The notes under the pieces were generated by a model. It was not told the origin of the DNA. It was given only the letters and a program-made list of their open reading frames with translations, and made no database searches. Positions 26,538 to 36,330 of a DNA stretch of 64,000 bases are shown here, one piece after another. Origin of the DNA: Corynebacterium aurimucosum (GTDB lineage: Bacteria; Actinomycetota; Actinomycetes; Mycobacteriales; Mycobacteriaceae). How positions within the stretch are numbered: position 1 is the stretch's first letter; each line of letters begins with the position of its first letter. The stretch spans positions 2,046,001-2,110,000 of the forward strand of contig NZ_CP047048.1 in assembly GCF_030408555.1 (NCBI RefSeq), read 5' to 3'. Position numbers and translations under genes: made by a program.

Positions 26538-27062
26538 TTAAGCCAAGAGGGCCGCGCGCAGCGGTTCGTGGGTCAGTTCCTCCACCATCCACGGGCTAAA
26601 GGCAAACGGCGTGGCGTCGACGGCGGCGAGCACATCGCGCACTGGCGCCCACGCGAAGGAATCGACTTCGTCGGGGTTGGGCGCCGGATCATCTTCAGTT
26701 TCGAAGAGATAGACCGGGCAGATTTCATTCTCCACCACGCCAGAAGAATCCACGGCACGGTAAGCAAAGTCCGGGAGCACCAAACGCGGCGTGCCGCTCA
26801 GGCCAAGCTCGAAGCGGCCGCGGCGCACGACGGCGGCGGCAGTCTCCTCATCCGGGCCCGGGTGCCCGCAGAAGGAATTGGTCCACACGCCAGGCCAGGT
26901 CAGCTTGGACAGGGCGCGGCGGGTCAGCAGCAGCTGGCCATCGCGCACCACCCACGCAGAAAAGGCGAAATGGAGCGAGGTATCCGCGGTATGTACGGCG
27001 GCCTTGTCAGCGGTGCCGGCGGGTGTGCCCTCCGGCGAAGCTAGAACGACGAGTTCCGTCAT
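26538..27062 (-). CDS. idi: Isopentenyl-diphosphate delta-isomerase
   Basis: This type I Nudix-fold isomerase interconverts isopentenyl and dimethylallyl diphosphate and so feeds uppS and other prenyl synthases. At 174 residues it shows LHFAFSAWVV, the metal-binding WTNSFCGHPGPDEE (catalytic Cys), and EICPVYLFE with the second catalytic region. The start overlaps the upstream lipoprotein stop by 4 bp (ATGA), so the two are coupled. The substitution of single His residues in the first metal site relative to E. coli could not be judged by eye. Confidence 0.94.
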   Translation of the reverse strand: MTELVVLASPEGTPAGTADKAAVHTADTSLHFAFSAWVVRDGQLLLTRRALSKLTWPGVWTNSFCGHPGPDEETAAAVVRRGRFELGLSGTPRLVLPDFAYRAVDSSGVVENEICPVYLFETEDDPAPNPDEVDSFAWAPVRDVLAAVDATPFAFSPWMVEELTHEPLRAALLA

Positions 27063-27595
27063 AGATTGAGGTCTCCTACATAGCGCACGTTGCCAATGCT
27101 AAAGCGCGCGTTCCAGAGGTTGCCTGGGGCAACGTTATAGACATATTGAAGGTTGGTGGACGCACCGGCGCCCAGCGGGTGATCCAGGCCCGGCGCGGCC
27201 ACATCCGGGTGGACAGCGGGGTCAACATCAATCGAATCCACGGTGGCCCAGCCGCCGTTGCCGTCGGCACGCTCGAGGGTGGGTTCCGGGAGGGCGTCGA
27301 CAGGCATCGGCACCTCGTTGAGGTTGTGAATCTTCACAGTCAGCACCGTTCCGCCACCGCCGGAGTACAGGCCCTGCAGCTCAAATTCCACGTTGAGGCC
27401 CTCGTCCTTAACGGGGGCTGCCAAGTCGGAGGTGACCTCGTGAGCGTCCACGTCCTTGGCCTCAAAGGTCGGCGGCTCCGAACTGGAGACCACGATGTTG
27501 TCCTGCGGGCCCACGTCCGGCGGCTGGAGGATACTGCAGCCTGACAAGGCAGCCAGGCACAGCGGGGCGCACGCTAGGGGGAGGTATTTCTTCAC
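27059..27595 (-). CDS. Predicted lipoprotein (178 aa)
   Basis: The N terminus is a lipoprotein signal (MKKYLPLACAPLCLAALSGC) with lipobox LSGC and the modified Cys at residue 20. The mature part is a beta-rich domain of about 155 residues (VEFELQGLYSGGGGTVLTVKI) resembling DUF4352/immunoglobulin-like lipoproteins of actinobacteria; I cannot assign a function. It overlaps idi by 4 bp and is divergent from the ABC exporter gene. Confidence 0.75.
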   Translation of the reverse strand: MKKYLPLACAPLCLAALSGCSILQPPDVGPQDNIVVSSSEPPTFEAKDVDAHEVTSDLAAPVKDEGLNVEFELQGLYSGGGGTVLTVKIHNLNEVPMPVDALPEPTLERADGNGGWATVDSIDVDPAVHPDVAAPGLDHPLGAGASTNLQYVYNVAPGNLWNARFSIGNVRYVGDLNL

Positions 27596-27685
27596 CGCGG
27601 ATCCTTTTCCATCACGATTTCGGTTTCTCCCCTACCTTAGTCGACGGGTTGGATATTCCTATTAAGGGCGTAACATCGGCCGGCG

Positions 27686-29518
27686 ATGAACTCTATTCTC
27701 CGCATCGTCCGCAGCGCCTCCGCTCTGTGGCCTTTCTATCTTGGCGTCCTTATCACCGCGTCAGTCACCGCGATTCTGTCGCTGCTGACACCTTTCATCC
27801 TCCGCGAAGCCACCGATACCGTCGTCGCAGGCGGACCACTGCGCACCATTCTGTGGTGGGTCGTAGCACTCTTTGTGGCGGACGCGCTGGGCAACGTGGT
27901 GAAGAATATCGGCGGCTATATCGGCGATGTGATGGTCGCACGCCTGCGCCAGATTCTTTCGACGCGCTACTTTGCCAAGCTGCTCTCCGTGCCGCAAGGT
28001 TATTACGACAACCAGGTTACCGGCACCATCATTGCGCGCTTGGACCGCTCGATTGCGAATATCACGCAATTCCTGCAGTCCTTCTCCAATAACTTCTTCG
28101 TCATGCTCATCCAGGCCGCGGCGGTGCTAGTCATCACCGCGGTGTACTACTGGCCGCTGGCCATCCTGCTGGCTGCGCTCTTCCCCATCTATATGTGGCT
28201 CACCGCGCTGACCTCGGAGCGCTGGCAAAAGTTTGAGGCCATTAAGAACGAGAACATCGACGTGGCCAATGGGCGCTTCGCGGAGGTCATCGGACAGGTG
28301 AAGGTAACCAAGTCCTTTGTCGCCGAGGCCCGTGAGCTGGCTTCCTTCGGTTCGCATTACCGCACGGTGGTGGATACCACGAAGCCGCAGTCGCGCTGGT
28401 GGCATTCCATGGACACCGCGCGCGGCGCGGCCATGGCGCTGATCTTCTTGGGCATCTATGGCCTAATCTTCTGGCGCACCTTGGAGGGCCACTTCTCCAT
28501 CGGTGACATGGTCATGCTCCTGCAGCTGGTGAACATGGCCAAGCAGCCGGTGTTCATGATGAGCTGGATCGTGGATGTCAGCCAGCGCGCCATCGCCGGC
28601 TCCAAGGACTACTTCAAGGTCATGGAGGAAATCCCGGAGCCCACGGTCAACCCGCAGCTGGTCGACGCCGCTGAAACCTCCGACGTGCCGGAGCTCGACC
28701 TCACCCCGGCCAAGCCGCTGCGCCCCGCAGAAGGCCCGGTCTTCGCCTTCGAGGACGTGTCCTTCTCCTATGAATCGGATAAGCCGGTCGTCGCCGACAT
28801 CACCTTCGCCGCCCAAGAAGGCCACAAGGTCGCGCTCGTCGGCGAGTCCGGCGGCGGCAAGTCCACCCTGGTCAACCTACTGTTAGGCCTCTACCAACCC
28901 ACGGAGGGAAAGCTGACGGTACTGGGCCACGACGCCGCGGAGCTCACCGCGGAGCGCCTGCGCGCTTCAGTCGGCGTGGTCTTCCAGGAGTCCTATCTTT
29001 TCTCCGGCACCATTCGGGAAAACATCGCTTATGGCAAGCCGGGCGCCACGATGGAGGAGATCGTGGACGTCGCCAAGCGCGCCAATGCACACGGCTTCAT
29101 CGAAGAATTCCCCGATGGCTACGACACCGTCATCGGCGAGCGCGGCCTCAAGCTCTCCGGCGGGCAGAAACAGCGCGTGGCCGTGGCGCGCGCCATGCTG
29201 AAGGACGCCCCCATCCTCGTCCTCGACGAGGCCACCTCGGCGCTGGACACCAAGGCTGAGCGCGCCGTGCAGGCCGGTCTGGACGAGCTCATGAAGAACC
29301 GCACCACGCTCATCATCGCGCACCGCCTGTCCACCATCGCGGACGTGGACACCATCATCACCCTAGACCGCGGCCGCATCTCCGAGATTGGCGCGCCAGC
29401 GGAGCTGGCGCAATCGGGCGGCATCTACGCCGAGCTGCTGCGGCTGACCCAATCCGCCTCCGCCGCCGACCGCCAACGGTTGAAAAAATACGGATTCGTC
29501 CAAGCCACCGACGAGTAA
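27686..29518 (+). CDS. ABC exporter, fused membrane and ATPase domains
   Basis: This half-transporter has 610 residues. Six membrane helices occupy about residues 12-310, and the nucleotide-binding domain follows from about 355, with Walker A GESGGGKST, Q-loop VVFQESYLFSG, signature LSGGQKQRVAVARAML, Walker B ILVLDEATSALD and switch IIAHRLSTI. It is of the MsbA/MDR group and would act as a dimer, exporting lipids, drugs or peptides. It ends 10 bp before the preferred aecD start, so read-through into aecD is likely. Confidence 0.93.
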   Translation: MNSILRIVRSASALWPFYLGVLITASVTAILSLLTPFILREATDTVVAGGPLRTILWWVVALFVADALGNVVKNIGGYIGDVMVARLRQILSTRYFAKLLSVPQGYYDNQVTGTIIARLDRSIANITQFLQSFSNNFFVMLIQAAAVLVITAVYYWPLAILLAALFPIYMWLTALTSERWQKFEAIKNENIDVANGRFAEVIGQVKVTKSFVAEARELASFGSHYRTVVDTTKPQSRWWHSMDTARGAAMALIFLGIYGLIFWRTLEGHFSIGDMVMLLQLVNMAKQPVFMMSWIVDVSQRAIAGSKDYFKVMEEIPEPTVNPQLVDAAETSDVPELDLTPAKPLRPAEGPVFAFEDVSFSYESDKPVVADITFAAQEGHKVALVGESGGGKSTLVNLLLGLYQPTEGKLTVLGHDAAELTAERLRASVGVVFQESYLFSGTIRENIAYGKPGATMEEIVDVAKRANAHGFIEEFPDGYDTVIGERGLKLSGGQKQRVAVARAMLKDAPILVLDEATSALDTKAERAVQAGLDELMKNRTTLIIAHRLSTIADVDTIITLDRGRISEIGAPAELAQSGGIYAELLRLTQSASAADRQRLKKYGFVQATDE

Positions 29519-29528
29519 GGTGGGACGC

Positions 29529-30626
29529 ATGCATTTCCCTAGCCTGAAAGAACTCTCTGCCCGCGGCACCCGCAAGTGGACCGTCTATGACGAGGACATC
29601 CTTCCACTGTGGATCGCTGAATCAGACTTCCTCACCGCACCGGCGGTCAAGGAGGCCATCCAAGAGGCTGTCGACGCCGAGTCCTTCGGCTACACCCCGG
29701 CACCCAAGGCCTCTGAGCTCAACGCGGCGCTAGCGGATTTCTATGAAGCGCGTTATGGCTGGCGCCCAGAACACGTCTTCTGGATCGGGGATGTGGTGCG
29801 CGGCCTGCTGCTCGGCGTGCAGTACTTCACCGAGGGCGCGGTGGCCGTGCCGGTCCCCTCTTACCCGCCGCTGCTGGAGCTGCCGGAGACCGCCGGGCGC
29901 GAGAAGATTGAGACCTCGCTGGAGCTCGACGATATCGAGCGCGCCTTTAAGGCCGGCGCCGGCTCCATCCTGCTCTCCCACCCCTATAACCCGCTCGGCA
30001 TTGTCTTTGATGAGGACTGGCTGCGGGGGCTCGTGGAGCTGGCAGATAAATACGATGCCCGCATCCTCTCCGACGAGATCCACGCCCCGCTCGTCTACGA
30101 AGGCCGCCACATCCCGCTCGGCGCCTTGTCCGACCGCGTTATTACCGTCACCGCCACGTCCAAGGCGTGGAACACCGCGGGCTTGAAGTGCGCGCAGGTG
30201 ATCTTCTCCAATACTGCGGATGTCGAGCGCTGGAACTCGCTGACCGGCGTGGCTAAGGACGGCACCGGCACGCTCGGTGTCTTGGCTGCGGAGGCTGCCT
30301 ACCGCCACGGTGGGGAGTTCCTTGACGAGGAGATTGAGTACCTGAAGAAGACCCGCGATTGGCTGGTGGAGGAGTTACCCAAGCGCGTTCCGGGCCTCAA
30401 GACTTCCCACCCGCAGGCCACCTACCTGCTGTGGTTGGACTTTAGCGAGACCGCCATTGGGGATAACCCGAAGCCTGCGGCCTGGGTGCGCGAGCACGCC
30501 AAGGTAGCCCTCAATGAGGGTGTCACCTTCGGCACGGGCGGTGAGCATCATGCCCGTCTTAATTTTGCAACCTCCCGTGAGCTGCTCGAAGAGGCACTCG
30601 ACCGGCTGGAGAAAGCATTTAGCTAA
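29529..30626 (+). CDS. aecD: Cystathionine beta-lyase, MalY/PatB type
   Basis: This PLP-dependent C-S beta-lyase acts on cystathionine and S-aminoethylcysteine-like substrates. Fold-type I features are SHPYNPLGIVFDEDWL, LSDEIHAPLVY and the Schiff-base lysine in TATSKAWNTAGLK at about residue 215. I prefer the ATG at 29529, with AAGG 8 bp upstream, over the GTG at 29520. The arrangement aecD-brnQ is the known C. glutamicum order, which supports the symbol. Confidence 0.92.
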   Translation: MHFPSLKELSARGTRKWTVYDEDILPLWIAESDFLTAPAVKEAIQEAVDAESFGYTPAPKASELNAALADFYEARYGWRPEHVFWIGDVVRGLLLGVQYFTEGAVAVPVPSYPPLLELPETAGREKIETSLELDDIERAFKAGAGSILLSHPYNPLGIVFDEDWLRGLVELADKYDARILSDEIHAPLVYEGRHIPLGALSDRVITVTATSKAWNTAGLKCAQVIFSNTADVERWNSLTGVAKDGTGTLGVLAAEAAYRHGGEFLDEEIEYLKKTRDWLVEELPKRVPGLKTSHPQATYLLWLDFSETAIGDNPKPAAWVREHAKVALNEGVTFGTGGEHHARLNFATSRELLEEALDRLEKAFS

Positions 30627-30643
30627 AATTTACATCTCATGTC

Positions 30644-32005
30644 ATGGGCATTATCCTTAGAAAAATGTCCATTAATGACGTTCAGGCCCCCGCCCAGTCC
30701 GCTTCGAAGACGAGCTCCCCCATCGGCATCGTCATCGTTGCCTCCCTCATGCTCTTCTCCATGTTCTTCGGAGCGGGCAACCTCATCTTCCCGCCGGAGG
30801 TCGGTGTCTCCTCCGGCACCAACTTCTGGCCGGCCACCATGGGCTTCCTCGCCGCTGGCGTAGCCCTGCCGGTCTTGGCGGTGATCGCGGTGGCCATTTC
30901 CGGCCAGTCCGTGCGGGATATCGGAAACCACGGCGGCAAGATCTTCGGAGTGGCCTTCTCCGTCATCGCCTACCTGGCCATCGGCGCGTTTTACGCCCTG
31001 CCGCGTACCGGCGCGGTATCCATGGAAACCGCGATTACCCCGCTGCTCGGCTGGGAGGGAACTTTTGCCAACGGCGCCTTCAACGTCGTCTTCTTCCTCA
31101 TCGCTTTAGCCCTGGCCTGGCGCCCCAACAACATCATTGACACCTTGGGCAAGTTCCTCACCCCGGCGCTGGTCATCCTGCTCGCCGCCCTCATTACGTT
31201 GGCCACACTGGCCAACCCCCGCGTTCCCGGCACCCCGACTGAGGAGTACGCCTCCGCGCCCTTCGTCACAGGCCTCTTCGAGGGCTACAACACCATGGAT
31301 GCCATCGCGGGCCTGGCATTCTCCATCGTCATCGTGACTTCGCTGCGCTCCAAAGGTTTCTCTACTGACCGTGCGCTGCTGCGCGGAACCATCACTTCCG
31401 CCGTCATCGCCGGCGCGCTGCTTGCCGCTATCTACCTGGGCCTGGCGTGGATCGGCCAAACCATGCCGAATGGTTCCTCCTATGATTCCGGCGCCGCCTT
31501 GCTTGCCGACGCCTCCAATCTCACCATGGGCAACGTCGGCCAGGCCGTCTTCTCCGCCATCGTCATCCTGGCATGCATGACCACCGCCGTGGGCCTGATT
31601 TCCGCCACCTCGGAGTTCTTCGCCCTGCTCGTGCCGAAGACCACCTACCACTTCTGGGCTTGCCTATTTACCGCGCTGTCCATCGCCTTCGCCTTCCAGG
31701 GCCTGGATACGGTGCTCGCCATCGCGGTCCCCTTCATCGTGTTCTTGTACCCGCCGGCTATCTCCCTGATCGCGCTGACGCTTCTGCAACCAGCAGTTAA
31801 GAAGTGGGTCACCTTCTACTGGGGCTTCCGACTGGCGCTGTGGGTTTCCGTCCTGTGGTCCGCCGCCACCTCCTTCGGCGCCCCGCTTGGCTTCTCCCCT
31901 GGCCAAGACGTTGGCCTGGGCTGGGTAGTTCCCACGCTCCTCGCATTTTCTATCGGCGTTATCATCGACGTTGTATCTACATCCTCGTCGAAGAAAAGTG
32001 AGTAG
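30644..32005 (+). CDS. brnQ: Branched-chain amino acid transporter, LIVCS family
   Basis: This secondary transporter takes up leucine, isoleucine and valine with Na+. The protein has about 12 hydrophobic helices and the family N-terminal signature LFSMFFGAGNLIFPPEVG at about residue 38. The length of 453 is slightly above usual because of an N-terminal extension; an ATG at 30665 (MSINDVQ) is also possible, and neither start has a strong ribosome site. It lies 17 bp after aecD. Confidence 0.94.
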   Translation: MGIILRKMSINDVQAPAQSASKTSSPIGIVIVASLMLFSMFFGAGNLIFPPEVGVSSGTNFWPATMGFLAAGVALPVLAVIAVAISGQSVRDIGNHGGKIFGVAFSVIAYLAIGAFYALPRTGAVSMETAITPLLGWEGTFANGAFNVVFFLIALALAWRPNNIIDTLGKFLTPALVILLAALITLATLANPRVPGTPTEEYASAPFVTGLFEGYNTMDAIAGLAFSIVIVTSLRSKGFSTDRALLRGTITSAVIAGALLAAIYLGLAWIGQTMPNGSSYDSGAALLADASNLTMGNVGQAVFSAIVILACMTTAVGLISATSEFFALLVPKTTYHFWACLFTALSIAFAFQGLDTVLAIAVPFIVFLYPPAISLIALTLLQPAVKKWVTFYWGFRLALWVSVLWSAATSFGAPLGFSPGQDVGLGWVVPTLLAFSIGVIIDVVSTSSSKKSE

Positions 32006-32008
32006 TTC

Positions 32009-32989
32009 ATGACGCCCCGCGCCGCCCTATCCATCCTCGATTTCTGCACCATCTACCCGGGGGAATCTCCTTCCCAGTCCATGGCCAGGTCGGTCGAGCT
32101 GGCGCAACAAGCGGAGGCCTTGGGCTTTGAGCGCATGTGGTACACCGAGCACCACAACATGCCCTCTATTTCCTCCTCCGCCCCGGCGGTTCTCATCGCC
32201 CACATTGGCGCGAAGACCGAGCGCATCCGATTGGGCTCCGGCGGCATCATGCTGCCGAACCACGCGCCTTATGTCATCGCTGAACAATTCGGCACCCTCG
32301 CCGAGCTCTACCCCGGCCGCATCGACTTGGGCCTGGGCCGCGCACCCGGCACCGATATGAAGACCTTGGGCCGCGCCCTGCGCCGCGATAGAAACGCCGC
32401 CGAGCGCTTCCCCGAGGACGTCAAGGAGTTGCAGGGCTACCTTTCCGGCAAATCTCTCATCCCCGGCGTGAAGGCCATCCCCGGCCACGGCACCAACGTG
32501 CCGATCTACATCCTGGGGTCCTCGCTCTTCGGCGCCTCCCTGGCCGCCAAATATGGCCTGCCTTATGCCTTCGCCTCGCACTTCGCCCCGCAGCATCTGG
32601 AAGCCGCCACGGCTTATTACCGCGAGAATTACCAGCCTTCCGAGGCCCACCCCGAGCCCTATGTCATCGCCGGCGTCAACGTCACCGCGGGGGATGACGC
32701 CGAGGAGGAATTCGAAAAGGTCTGCTTCCGCCGCGTGAAGGCTTTCGTCAGCCGCGGCAGGCAGCTCAGCGACGACGACGTCGCCCGCATCATCGACTCC
32801 CCTCAGGGCCAGCAGATCATCAGCATGCTGCAGTACTCCGCCGTTGGAAATGTAGAGCACGTGCGCGAGTACCTCACCGACTTCCAGAAGTTGGCTCAGG
32901 CGGATGAGCTCATGATCTCCCTGCAATCCACAAGCCACAAGGCAGCGTTGGGTAATATGGCAAACCTGGCACAAGCGTGGCAGATGTAG
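32009..32989 (+). CDS. Luciferase-like flavin-dependent monooxygenase
   Basis: This LLM-class oxidoreductase of 326 residues, in the MsnO8-like branch, uses reduced FMN. Typical segments are [13 protein letters not shown] at the start, [35 protein letters not shown] and [13 protein letters not shown]. It begins 3 bp after brnQ, continuing the aecD-brnQ operon; the same neighbour is found in C. glutamicum. The substrate is unknown; a role in sulfur or alkanal oxidation is only inferred from the family. Confidence 0.9.
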   Translation: MTPRAALSILDFCTIYPGESPSQSMARSVELAQQAEALGFERMWYTEHHNMPSISSSAPAVLIAHIGAKTERIRLGSGGIMLPNHAPYVIAEQFGTLAELYPGRIDLGLGRAPGTDMKTLGRALRRDRNAAERFPEDVKELQGYLSGKSLIPGVKAIPGHGTNVPIYILGSSLFGASLAAKYGLPYAFASHFAPQHLEAATAYYRENYQPSEAHPEPYVIAGVNVTAGDDAEEEFEKVCFRRVKAFVSRGRQLSDDDVARIIDSPQGQQIISMLQYSAVGNVEHVREYLTDFQKLAQADELMISLQSTSHKAALGNMANLAQAWQM

Positions 32990-33013
32990 GCGTACGCGCA
33001 GGCGCGCGTACGC
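32990..33013. terminator. Palindromic hairpin after the LLM oxidoreductase
   Basis: GCGTACGCGC and GCGCGTACGC form a perfect 10-bp stem with a 4-nt loop, beginning right at the stop codon. No T-run follows. The core GCGTACGC is shared with the palindrome at 19899-19932. It probably ends the aecD-brnQ transcript before the GntR operon. Confidence 0.55.
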
Positions 33014-33059
33014 ACATCTTTGCCCGTCACAGCGTTGTTCTACATAGAGGAGAATTTCG

Positions 33060-34010
33060 GTGGCCCTTCGCCGTACACAACAACACAGCATGATCGCTGA
33101 TTACCTGCGCAACCTCATTCGCAGCAAGAAACTTTCTCCTGGTGATTTCCTGCCCAGCGAGGCCGAGCTCTGCGAGCAATTCTCCTCCTCCCGCGGCCCC
33201 GTGCGCCAAGCCGTCGCGGCACTGCGCTCGGAAGGCCTCATCTCCTCCGGCCGCGGCCGCCGCTCTGTCGTCCTCGGCCGTTTTACCTCGGAGTCCTTCG
33301 ACTCCATTTATTCCGTGACGCACTGGCTGCGCGAGCGCGGCTTCGAGCCCGGCGCGTCCACCTTGTGGCTGGGGCGCTCCTCCTCCCGCGGCCCCGTGCG
33401 CCAAGCCGTCGCGGCACTGCGCTCGGAAGGCCTCATCTCCTCCGGCCGCGGCCGCCGCTCTGTCGTCCTCGGCCGTTTTACCTCGGAGTCCTTCGACTCC
33501 ATTTATTCCGTGACGCACTGGCTGCGCGAGCGCGGCTTCGAGCCCGGCGCGTCCACCTTGTGGCTGGGGCGCTGCCCTGCTTCCGAGCAGGAAGCCGAGT
33601 TCTTGCGGGTAGAGACAGGTTCCCCCGTAATCTTTGTGCACCGAGTGCGCAGCGCCAACGGCATGCCCATCGCCATCGAGCGCATGTTCTTCCCACTGGA
33701 CGTGGGCAGCCACATCCTCAACTTCGATGCCGACAACGAGTCTGTCCACGATCACCTACGTAAGCAGGGCGTGGACTTCGACAACGTCAATCGCGAGCTC
33801 TCCCTCGCGTCCGCCAGCGAGGAAGATGCGCGCTCCCTTAATGTCGAGCCCGGCACCCCGCTGTGGCGCCTGCACTTGGACATCTCAGATCACTCTGGTC
33901 ATCCCGTCGAGTGCACCGAAATCCTGTACCTCGGGGACCGCCTGACGCTGGGCATGACGAGCGTGCGCGGAAGCACCTCCCCGCTCGAGGTCAAGTTGTC
34001 GGAAGGATGA
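33060..34010 (+). CDS. GntR/HutC-family regulator with internal 65-residue tandem duplication
   Basis: The N-terminal GntR winged helix (SMIADYLRNLIRSKKLSPGDF, PSEAELCEQF) is followed by a UTRA effector domain in the last ~150 residues. Residues of about 42-106, from the recognition helix through the wing and linker, are repeated exactly in frame at about 107-171, so the protein is 316 instead of about 251 residues. The GTG start has GAGGAG at good distance. It heads the ABC importer operon and overlaps it (ATGA), so it is the likely local regulator. Whether the duplicated form binds DNA normally is unknown. Confidence 0.9.
   Translation: MALRRTQQHSMIADYLRNLIRSKKLSPGDFLPSEAELCEQFSSSRGPVRQAVAALRSEGLISSGRGRRSVVLGRFTSESFDSIYSVTHWLRERGFEPGASTLWLGRSSSRGPVRQAVAALRSEGLISSGRGRRSVVLGRFTSESFDSIYSVTHWLRERGFEPGASTLWLGRCPASEQEAEFLRVETGSPVIFVHRVRSANGMPIAIERMFFPLDVGSHILNFDADNESVHDHLRKQGVDFDNVNRELSLASASEEDARSLNVEPGTPLWRLHLDISDHSGHPVECTEILYLGDRLTLGMTSVRGSTSPLEVKLSEG
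33182..33571 (+). repeat. Perfect 195-bp tandem duplication inside the GntR gene
   Basis: Copy 1 is 33182-33376 and copy 2 is 33377-33571, with no mismatch seen and a 2-bp extension of identity after copy 2. The unit is 65 codons, so the frame is kept. Perfect identity means the event is recent. A sequencing or assembly error is possible but less usual for such a clean in-frame unit. Confidence 0.93.
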
Positions 34011-35428
34011 TGAGAGCCTGGATTGGTGCGCTGGGGCTGGTCGTGGGGGCGTCGTTAAGCGCGTGTTCTGCCGGCTCCACGGCAGTGGTTGATTCTGACT
34101 CCTCTGCGCTGACGCTGGCCACCACGACGCCGGCGACCTCCCTGGATTTCACCACCGTCGGCGGCGCCGCCATCCCGGCAGCACTCATGAGCAACGTCTA
34201 CGAGACCCTGGTGCGCATCTCCCCGGAGGGAGAGATTGTCCCCGGGCTCGCCGAATCCTGGGAGGTCGAGTCCACACGCTATACCTTCCACCTGCGTGAG
34301 GCTTCCTTCTCCAACGGCGAGGCTTTCACCGCGCACACCGCCGCGTGGTCCATCAACGCGGTGAAGACGGAGTGGACGAACGGCATTAGCGCCCAGATGG
34401 ACGTGGTGGAATCCGCCACGGCTGTCGACGATCACACGCTCCTCGTCACCCTTAAACGGCCCTCCGCCGGGTGGTTATGGTCCATGGGCACCGCCATCGG
34501 TGCTATGCGCACTCCCACCGAAGCGGTGGGCACCGGCCCCTTTGCCGTCGCGGGCTTCTCCCCCAACGAATACATCGCGCTGCGCGCCCGCCCAGACTAC
34601 TGGGGGACCCCGGCGAAGGAAGACATCACCATCCGCTACTTCCCGGATTCGCTGACCGCGGTCAACGCCCTGCGCTCCGGCGGGGTTGATGCGGTGTGGG
34701 GCGTGCAGAACCCGGAGCTGCTCGACACGCTCGATGACTCCATCGAGACCGCCGTGGGCACCACGAACGGCGAGGTGTTGCTGTCCATGAATAACCAAGC
34801 AGCACCTTTCGACGACCCCCTCGTGCGCCGCGCCGTGGCCTATGGCATCGACCGCCGGGCCGCCAACGAGATCCTCTGGGAAGGCCGCGCGCAGGATACC
34901 GGTGGCTCACCCGTCCCGCCGACTGATCCCTGGTTTAGTGGGAAGGACTACTACCCCTTTGAACCGGCGCGCGCCCGCGCGCTGATGGAGGAGGCCGGCG
35001 CGGTGGGCACGCCGCTCACACTCACGGTACCGAGCCTGCCCTATGCGCAAACACTCTCCGAGTTCCTCTACTCCCAGCTGGAGGAGATGGGCTTTGAGGT
35101 CACGCTGGAAACTGCCGAGTTCCCCGCCGTGTGGCTGAGCCAAGTTATGGGCGCGAAAGACTATCAGATGTCGCTCGTCGCGCACGTCGAGCCGCGCGAT
35201 ATCCCCACCATCTTTGGCAACCCGGACTATTACCTCGGCTATGATTCGCCGCAGGCCCGCACGCTGTTGGAGCAGGATGACATGACGGGTGCGGTCGACC
35301 AGATCATGGAGGACATGCCCGCTCTGACGCTGATGAATATGCCCAATATCGTGCTCTACCGCGAGGGCCTGATCGGCCTGCAGCCGAACCAAATCACCGA
35401 TGCCATTGAGTTGCGGGGCGTGCGATGA
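34010..35428 (+). CDS. ABC importer substrate-binding lipoprotein, peptide/nickel family
   Basis: This is a family 5 extracellular solute-binding protein of about 472 residues. The N-terminal lipoprotein signal ends in lipobox LSAC. The mature domain shows VYETLVRISPEGEIVPGLAESWE and YTFHLREASFSNGE, typical of DppA/OppA/NikA proteins. ATGs at 34007 and 34010 are both possible; GGAAGG precedes them. It overlaps the GntR stop and the first permease (ATGA). The ligand cannot be read from sequence; short peptides or a metal chelate are the family options. Confidence 0.92.
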   Translation: MRAWIGALGLVVGASLSACSAGSTAVVDSDSSALTLATTTPATSLDFTTVGGAAIPAALMSNVYETLVRISPEGEIVPGLAESWEVESTRYTFHLREASFSNGEAFTAHTAAWSINAVKTEWTNGISAQMDVVESATAVDDHTLLVTLKRPSAGWLWSMGTAIGAMRTPTEAVGTGPFAVAGFSPNEYIALRARPDYWGTPAKEDITIRYFPDSLTAVNALRSGGVDAVWGVQNPELLDTLDDSIETAVGTTNGEVLLSMNNQAAPFDDPLVRRAVAYGIDRRAANEILWEGRAQDTGGSPVPPTDPWFSGKDYYPFEPARARALMEEAGAVGTPLTLTVPSLPYAQTLSEFLYSQLEEMGFEVTLETAEFPAVWLSQVMGAKDYQMSLVAHVEPRDIPTIFGNPDYYLGYDSPQARTLLEQDDMTGAVDQIMEDMPALTLMNMPNIVLYREGLIGLQPNQITDAIELRGVR

Positions 35429-36330
35429 GAATACTGCGCTTCCTCGGCACCATGTGGGCTGCCTCCATCATCATTTTCCTGCTCATGCGGGCCGTGCCCG
35501 GCAACCCGGCGCGCGTGGCTTTGGGCGTCAACGCCACCGATGAGGCCGTGGAAAAGCTAACGCACTCCATGGGCTTGGACCGCCCGCTTCTCGTCCAATA
35601 CCTAGAGTGGATGAAAGGGCTGTTGACCGGCAACTTCGGCATCTCCCTGTCCTCGCAGCAGGACATCACTCCGCTGGTGATTGACCGCGCGCAGGTTACG
35701 CTGTTGCTCATCGGGCTGGCCATTGTCCTCGCCCTAGCCGGGGCTATTCCCATGGGCATCCTGCTCGCCCGCTTTCGCCTCCCTGTGCTCAATGCGGCCA
35801 CGCAGCTGGGCATCGCGGTGCCCAGCTTCTTAGTCGGTATCCTGCTGGTCGCGGTCTTCTCCGTGCACCTGGGTTGGCTGCCGGCGAATGGCTGGCAGCT
35901 GCCGCGCGAGGGTTTAAGCCACCTCGTCCTGCCGGTCATCTCGTTAGCACTGGTGCAAGGCGCCATGCTCACGCGCTACGTGCGCGCCACCCTCCGCGAG
36001 GAGATGGACAAGGACTATATCCGCACCGCCCGCTCCCTGGGTGAATCCCGCACCGGGGCGCTGGTCCGCCACGGCCTGCGCAATGCCGCTTTGCCGGTGC
36101 TCACTGTCACCGGCGTGCAGTTAAGCACCTTGGTGGTGGGCGCGGTGGTCATCGAGAATGTCTTCGTCATCCCGGGTCTGGGCTCGCTGCTTCTCGACGC
36201 CGTCTCCACCCGCGACCTCACCACCGTCCAGACCCTCATCATGGTTTTCGTGACTTTCACGCTGACCGTCAACCTGCTCACGGACCTGGCCTACCGGGTC
36301 ATCGATCCGCGGCTGAAGGAGGCGCGATGA
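35425..36330 (+). CDS. ABC importer permease, DppB/OppB type
   Basis: This inner-membrane permease of 301 residues has about six helices and the family N-terminal region MRAVPGNPAR. The cytoplasmic EAA loop (DYIRTARSLGESRTGALVRHGLRN at about 192-215) contacts the ATPase. The start overlaps the substrate-binding protein stop by 4 bp, and its own stop overlaps the second permease by 4 bp. Confidence 0.94.
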   Translation: MRILRFLGTMWAASIIIFLLMRAVPGNPARVALGVNATDEAVEKLTHSMGLDRPLLVQYLEWMKGLLTGNFGISLSSQQDITPLVIDRAQVTLLLIGLAIVLALAGAIPMGILLARFRLPVLNAATQLGIAVPSFLVGILLVAVFSVHLGWLPANGWQLPREGLSHLVLPVISLALVQGAMLTRYVRATLREEMDKDYIRTARSLGESRTGALVRHGLRNAALPVLTVTGVQLSTLVVGAVVIENVFVIPGLGSLLLDAVSTRDLTTVQTLIMVFVTFTLTVNLLTDLAYRVIDPRLKEAR

